From an uncultured Solirubrobacteraceae bacterium (lineage in GTDB: Bacteria > Actinomycetota > Thermoleophilia > Solirubrobacterales > Solirubrobacteraceae), in NCBI GenBank assembly GCA_902806215.1, contig CADCVT010000448.1, positions 1 to 7,885 of the forward strand: a DNA stretch of 7,885 nucleotides, in the 5' to 3' direction. Positions 4,868 to 7,885 of this stretch are shown piece by piece; within the stretch, counting starts at the first letter, position 1; each line of letters starts with the position of its first letter. Both the position numbers and the translations under genes were made by a program. Under the pieces are notes generated by a model. That model worked only from the letters and a program-made list of their open reading frames with translations. It was not told where the DNA came from and made no database searches.

Positions 4868-5569
4868 TTGCAGGCGCAGCTGATCGAGGCGTTCCGCCGG
4901 GCGCGGCGGGACGAGGGGCTCGTCGTGCTGGAGGGCTTCCATGCGGTCAAGCACGCCGTGCGGTTCGGGGCGGAGCTCGTGCGGGTGGTCGCGCGGGAGG
5001 ACGCCGACCTCGATGCGCTCAGCGCGCGGCTCGCGCCGGACGTCGTGCTCGACGCCGACCGGGTCGACGGCGACGGTTTCGCCCGGCTCGTGCCGGTGCC
5101 ACCCCGGACCGGCGTCGTCGCGTTGGCCCGCCGGCCGGCGCAGGCCGTGCCGGCGGTGCGGTCCTCGCCCGCCGTCCTGCTCGAGGACCCGCGCGACCTG
5201 TCGAACGTCGGCGCGTGCGTCCGGGTGGCGGCGGCCGCCGGCGCGTCGGCGGTGCTGACCACCGGCGCGAAGGACCCGTGGTCGCCCGAGGCGCTGCGCG
5301 GCTCGGCCGGGCTGCACTTCGCGCTGCCGGTGGTGCGGCTCGACGACATCGACGCGCGGCCGCTCCTCGCTCTCGATCCCGAGGGCGAACCGCCCAGCGC
5401 GATCCCCGACGACGCGATCCTCGCGTTCGGGACCGAGCGCGACGGCCTCAGTGACGCGCTGCTCGCCCGCGCCGACGCGCGCATCGCGCTGCCGATGCGC
5501 GACGGCGTCTCGAGCCTCAACCTCGCGACCGCGGTCAGCGCGGTGCTCTACGCGTGGCGGCTGGCCTAG
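4868..5569 (+). CDS. SpoU/TrmH-family RNA 2'-O-ribose methyltransferase
   Basis: A 233-residue protein with the three motifs of the SPOUT knot. Motif 1 is EDPRDLSNVGACVRVAAAAGA (106-126), with N113 and the catalytic-type R119. Motif 2 is FGTERDGLSD (187-196). Motif 3 is IALPMRDGVSSLNLATAVSA (206-225), with S216-L-N218. The short N-terminal part (VVLEGFHAVKHAV, 19-31) resembles the substrate-binding region of this family. Such enzymes methylate the 2'-OH of a nucleotide in rRNA or tRNA using S-adenosylmethionine; the target is not evident. TTG 4868 is the only possible upstream start: an in-frame TAA lies in the tRNA-Lys anticodon loop (4829-4831) with no other start codon between, while the next GTG (4925) would delete the first strand. 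There is one base between mature tRNA-Lys and this codon. The stop codon overlaps that of the convergent helicase in a shared CTAG. Confidence 0.9.
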   Translation: MQAQLIEAFRRARRDEGLVVLEGFHAVKHAVRFGAELVRVVAREDADLDALSARLAPDVVLDADRVDGDGFARLVPVPPRTGVVALARRPAQAVPAVRSSPAVLLEDPRDLSNVGACVRVAAAAGASAVLTTGAKDPWSPEALRGSAGLHFALPVVRLDDIDARPLLALDPEGEPPSAIPDDAILAFGTERDGLSDALLARADARIALPMRDGVSSLNLATAVSAVLYAWRLA

Positions 5570-7248
5570 CGCGCGCCGGCGACGCGGCGGGGCTTGCTCG
5601 ACTTCGTCTTGTCGAGCTCTGAGAGCAGGTGCTCGATCGACTTCTCGAGCTGCTCGATCGTCGCCTTCTCCACCGTCCGCACGCCGGCCTTGCGGTTCAG
5701 CCACGCGTTGATCTCGTTGAACGAGCGGCCGTCGATGCGGCGCAGCGTCGCGACGAGCTCGTGCCGGCGGGCGCGTAGCGCGGCGCGCTGCTCGAACGCG
5801 CTCATCGGCGGCTCCTTTTCGGCCTGCTGGACCGCACTGGGGAACGCGGCCGGCATCGGCGCGGGCGCCGGTGAGTCCCCCGGCATGGCGAACAGGCCCA
5901 TCTGCGGCGCGACGTCGGCCGCGAGCGGGACGAACGCGGCCTCCGACGGCTCGGTCTCGACCTTGTTGGCCCGCTCGAGCGCCTCGTCGTCGAGTAGCTC
6001 GTCGCCGCCCGCGCTCTCCTTGGGGAACAGGATGTGCCGCAGCTCGGTGTCGATCTCCGACGCGAGGCCGCGCAGCAGCTTGTCCGCGGGGAGGAACACG
6101 TGGCTGATCTCCGCCGACGGCCGCGACGACATGACCCGCACGAACCGGCCGACGATCTGCCGGAAGATCAGCGGCGTCTTGGCGACCGTCGCGTAGACGC
6201 CGACGCGCAGGCGCGGGATGTCGACGCCCTCGGAGACCATGTTGACCGCGACGATCCAAGGCTCCTTCGAGCGCCGGAACGCGTCGAGCTTCTTGTGCGC
6301 GCTGGCCTCGGTGTGCAGGACGACGGTCGGCGACACGCCGGTGATCTCGCGCAGCGCCTTGGCGACCTGGCGCGCGTGCGTCGAGTCGGCGGTGACGACG
6401 AGGCCGCCGGCGTCCTTGTGCCCGGACTCGCGGACCTCGAGCAGCCGGGCGTGCGCGGCGCGCAGGATCCGCGGCAGGCCGTCGGGCAGCTCCGTCGAGA
6501 TCGCGGTCCGGTAGCGGCGGCCCGCCTCGCGCGTCGTGAGCACCTCGTCGAACGAGGTCTCGATGACGTCGTCGCCAGACTGCCACTGGAGCGTCCCGTC
6601 GTACGGCACGAAGTTCACGCGGCGGCACACGCCGTCGCGGACGGCGTCGGCGTACGTGTAGGAGACGTCGGGGACCGCGACGCCACCGTCGTAGCGGACG
6701 CCCGGGATCGGCGTCTGGTCCGAGCGGAACGGCGTGCCCGACAGCAGGAGCCAGCGCCGCGCGGGCGTGAACGCCTTGCGGAACCCCTCGCCCCACGCGA
6801 GGTCGTCGCCGAGGTGGTGCGCCTCGTCGGCGATGACGAGCGTGCCCGGCGAGCAGGTCTTCGCGTACTCGGCCGGGCTCGACGACACGCGCGCGTAGGT
6901 GATCGCGACGCCCTGGAAGTCGCCGGGCGGGCGCAGCGTCGGCGCGTCGGGCAGCAGGTGCAGGCCCATGCGGGCGGCGGCGCGGGCCCACTGGCGGGTC
7001 AACGGGGACGTCGGGCACAGCACCGCGACGCGCCGCGCGCGACCGGCCTTGATCTCCTGCGCGGCGAAGACGAGGGCCGGGTGGGTCTTGCCGGCGCCGG
7101 GCGCGGCGGAGATCAGGAAGGGCCCCTCCGTCCACGACGCCATGGCGTCGAGAGCCTGCTTCTGCCAGGCACGAAGGTTGTCGTGGGTGGGCGACACGGA
7201 GCGGGCAGTCTGCGACACCAACCGGACGGAGAACACGGATTCCCGCAA
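5566..7248 (-). CDS. Superfamily 2 DEAD/DEAH-type helicase with extra C-terminal helical module
   Basis: A 560-residue ATP-dependent helicase or translocase with all main SF2 motifs in order: a WQ-type N-terminal motif (LRAWQKQAL, 25-33); Walker A AAPGAGKT (48-55); motif Ia CPTSPLTRQW (78-87); DEAH (141-144); motif III LSGTPF (169-174); motif V NMVSEGVDIPRL (336-347); and motif VI QIVGRFVR (364-371). It resembles the ResIII plus helicase-C core of type I/III restriction subunits and XPB-like proteins, but no nuclease or methylase domain is seen. A Pro/Ala-rich linker (about 456-480) leads to a helical module (485-548, with RSFNEINAWLNRKAGVRTV and a short coiled coil) of unknown role, perhaps DNA binding. 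TTG 7248 is the longest start and leaves 7 bases to the palindrome; GTG at 7218 or 7197 are good alternatives, because the first 18 residues look unstructured. It reads away from purH and converges with the methyltransferase. Confidence 0.88.
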   Translation of the reverse strand: MRESVFSVRLVSQTARSVSPTHDNLRAWQKQALDAMASWTEGPFLISAAPGAGKTHPALVFAAQEIKAGRARRVAVLCPTSPLTRQWARAAARMGLHLLPDAPTLRPPGDFQGVAITYARVSSSPAEYAKTCSPGTLVIADEAHHLGDDLAWGEGFRKAFTPARRWLLLSGTPFRSDQTPIPGVRYDGGVAVPDVSYTYADAVRDGVCRRVNFVPYDGTLQWQSGDDVIETSFDEVLTTREAGRRYRTAISTELPDGLPRILRAAHARLLEVRESGHKDAGGLVVTADSTHARQVAKALREITGVSPTVVLHTEASAHKKLDAFRRSKEPWIVAVNMVSEGVDIPRLRVGVYATVAKTPLIFRQIVGRFVRVMSSRPSAEISHVFLPADKLLRGLASEIDTELRHILFPKESAGGDELLDDEALERANKVETEPSEAAFVPLAADVAPQMGLFAMPGDSPAPAPMPAAFPSAVQQAEKEPPMSAFEQRAALRARRHELVATLRRIDGRSFNEINAWLNRKAGVRTVEKATIEQLEKSIEHLLSELDKTKSSKPRRVAGAR

Positions 7249-7255
7249 GGAGCGG

Positions 7256-7301
7256 CGAACGTCCGTGCGTGGGTGCCATGGCCCCCACTCACGGACGTTC
7301 G
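7256..7301 (-). terminator. 46-base near-perfect palindrome after purH, probable terminator hairpin
   Basis: Each half is 23 bases and 21 of 23 positions pair. The outer arm GAACGTCCGTG (7257-7267) is perfectly complementary to CACGGACGTTC (7290-7300), with C7256-G7301 added. Inside lie one C/T mismatch, GTGGG/CCCAC, one T/C mismatch and the centre GCCATGGC. It begins 5 bases after the purH stop codon in the direction of transcription, the usual place for an intrinsic terminator. No U-tract follows, which is common for terminators proposed in high-GC actinobacteria. Because the repeat is symmetrical it could also act in DNA, as a cruciform or as a binding site for a dimeric protein. It lies immediately upstream of the longest helicase start. 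Confidence 0.6.
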
Positions 7302-7306
7302 GCGAG

Positions 7307-7885
7307 CTAGTGGCGGAAGTGGCGCTTGCGCGTGAAGACCATCGTCGCGCCGGCCTTCTCGGCGGCCGCGATGACCTCCTCGTCGCGCACCGAGCCGCCC
7401 GGCTGGATGATCGCGGTGACCCCGGCCTCGATGGCGAGCTCGGGGCCGTCGGAGAACGGGAAGAACGCGTCCGACGCCATCGCGGCGCCCGTCAGCGTCT
7501 CCTCGGTCCCCTTCTCGAGCGCGATGCGCACCGAGTCGACGCGGCTCATCTGCCCGGCGCCGATGCCGCTCGTCGACAGGTCCTTCGTGAGCACGATGGC
7601 GTTGGACTTCACGTGCTTGCAGACCTTCCAGGCGAAGAGCAGCTCGCCCCATTCCTGCTCGGTCGGCTGGCGCTCGGTGACGACCTCCATCTCGTCGCGC
7701 GAGACGAGGTCCATGTCGCTGTCCTGCACGAGCAGCCCGCCGAGCACCTGCGTCTCGGCCCGGTCGCCGGCCAGCGGGACGCGCCGCTCGTTGTCCTCGA
7801 GGATCCGGGTGTTCTTCTTCTGCGTGAGGATCTCGAGCGCCGCGTCGTCGTACGCGGGCGCGAACAGGACCTCGATGAACTGCTC
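7307..7885 (-). CDS. purH: PurH C-terminal part: AICAR transformylase/IMP cyclohydrolase (cut by window edge)
   Basis: The last 192 residues of the bifunctional purine enzyme; the N-terminal cyclohydrolase domain lies beyond the right edge. All visible sequence belongs to the transformylase domain, which formylates AICAR with 10-formyl-tetrahydrofolate before ring closure to IMP. Diagnostic stretches, numbered from the first visible residue, are FAPAYDDAALEILTQKKNTR (8-27), WKVCKHVKSNAIV (86-98), GIGAGQMSRVDSVRIA (107-122), ASDAFFPFSDG (136-146) and IIQPGGSVRDEEVI (158-171). The end, MVFTRKRHFRH, is the intact C-terminus typical of PurH, so the gene is complete at this end. The reading frame continues open to the last base of the window. 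A strong palindrome follows the stop codon. The helicase lies downstream on the same strand and may or may not share the transcript. Confidence 0.97.
   Translation of the reverse strand, partial: EQFIEVLFAPAYDDAALEILTQKKNTRILEDNERRVPLAGDRAETQVLGGLLVQDSDMDLVSRDEMEVVTERQPTEQEWGELLFAWKVCKHVKSNAIVLTKDLSTSGIGAGQMSRVDSVRIALEKGTEETLTGAAMASDAFFPFSDGPELAIEAGVTAIIQPGGSVRDEEVIAAAEKAGATMVFTRKRHFRH

Noticed and set aside
4805..7288. An 827-codon open frame on the minus strand overlapping the methyltransferase, helicase and tRNA-Lys
   Set aside because: Low-complexity Arg/Ala/Gly sequence in a shadow frame of the helicase; its end (PAGLEPARFGLK...) is the well-known false peptide from the antisense of a tRNA gene.
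7256..7301. LexA/SOS box, because the arms begin GAAC and end GTTC
   Set aside because: The GAAC and GTTC half-sites are about 36 bases apart, not the 4-base spacing of the actinobacterial LexA site.
1..7885. CRISPR array, insertion sequence, toxin-antitoxin or defence island
   Set aside because: No spaced direct repeats, transposase, terminal repeats of a mobile element or paired toxin/antitoxin-like genes were found; the lone helicase is not enough for a defence claim.

Overview
The window is very GC-rich, with strong G/C preference at third codon positions. It has GTG and TTG starts, almost no Shine-Dalgarno sequences, and tRNA genes that do not encode CCA. The gene set is typical of a free-living actinobacterium. 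The small Ala/Arg-rich proteins and this chromosomal flavour suggest Thermoleophilia/Solirubrobacterales, but that placement is an impression from the sequence and was not tested. No insertion sequence, prophage, integrase, CRISPR array or rRNA is visible. No stretch longer than about 110 bases lacks a gene or RNA.

Left part (1-2710): a family 2 glycosyltransferase, cut by the window edge, reads leftward. Diverging from it is a compact rightward operon: a small basic single-pass membrane protein, an exported beta-lactamase-like serine hydrolase that overlaps it, and a CPA1-type sodium/proton antiporter 9 bases further on. All three products belong to the cell envelope.

Middle (2711-4866): two small leftward genes follow, one coding for a universal-stress-like protein with a good promoter and one for a 72-residue secreted four-cysteine protein. 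Upstream of them lies tRNA-Val(UAC). Diverging from the tRNA is a rightward pair, an SDR protein that has lost the usual YxxxK catalytic pair and, overlapping it by one base, a TFIIB-type zinc-ribbon protein with a His/Lys-rich tail. Then come tRNA-Glu(UUC) and tRNA-Lys(UUU), 16 bases apart.

Right part (4868-7885): a SpoU/TrmH-family RNA 2'-O-methyltransferase starts with TTG one base after the mature 3' end of tRNA-Lys. It ends on a CTAG shared with the stop codon of a convergent SF2 helicase. The helicase reads leftward and lies downstream of the 3' end of purH. A 46-base almost perfect palindrome sits between purH and the helicase.

Most of the window is ordinary core chromosome, and I see no convincing new multi-gene system. 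The points most worth checking are the tRNA-Lys/methyltransferase junction, the palindrome after purH, the helicase with its extra C-terminal module, and the SDR with altered catalytic residues.
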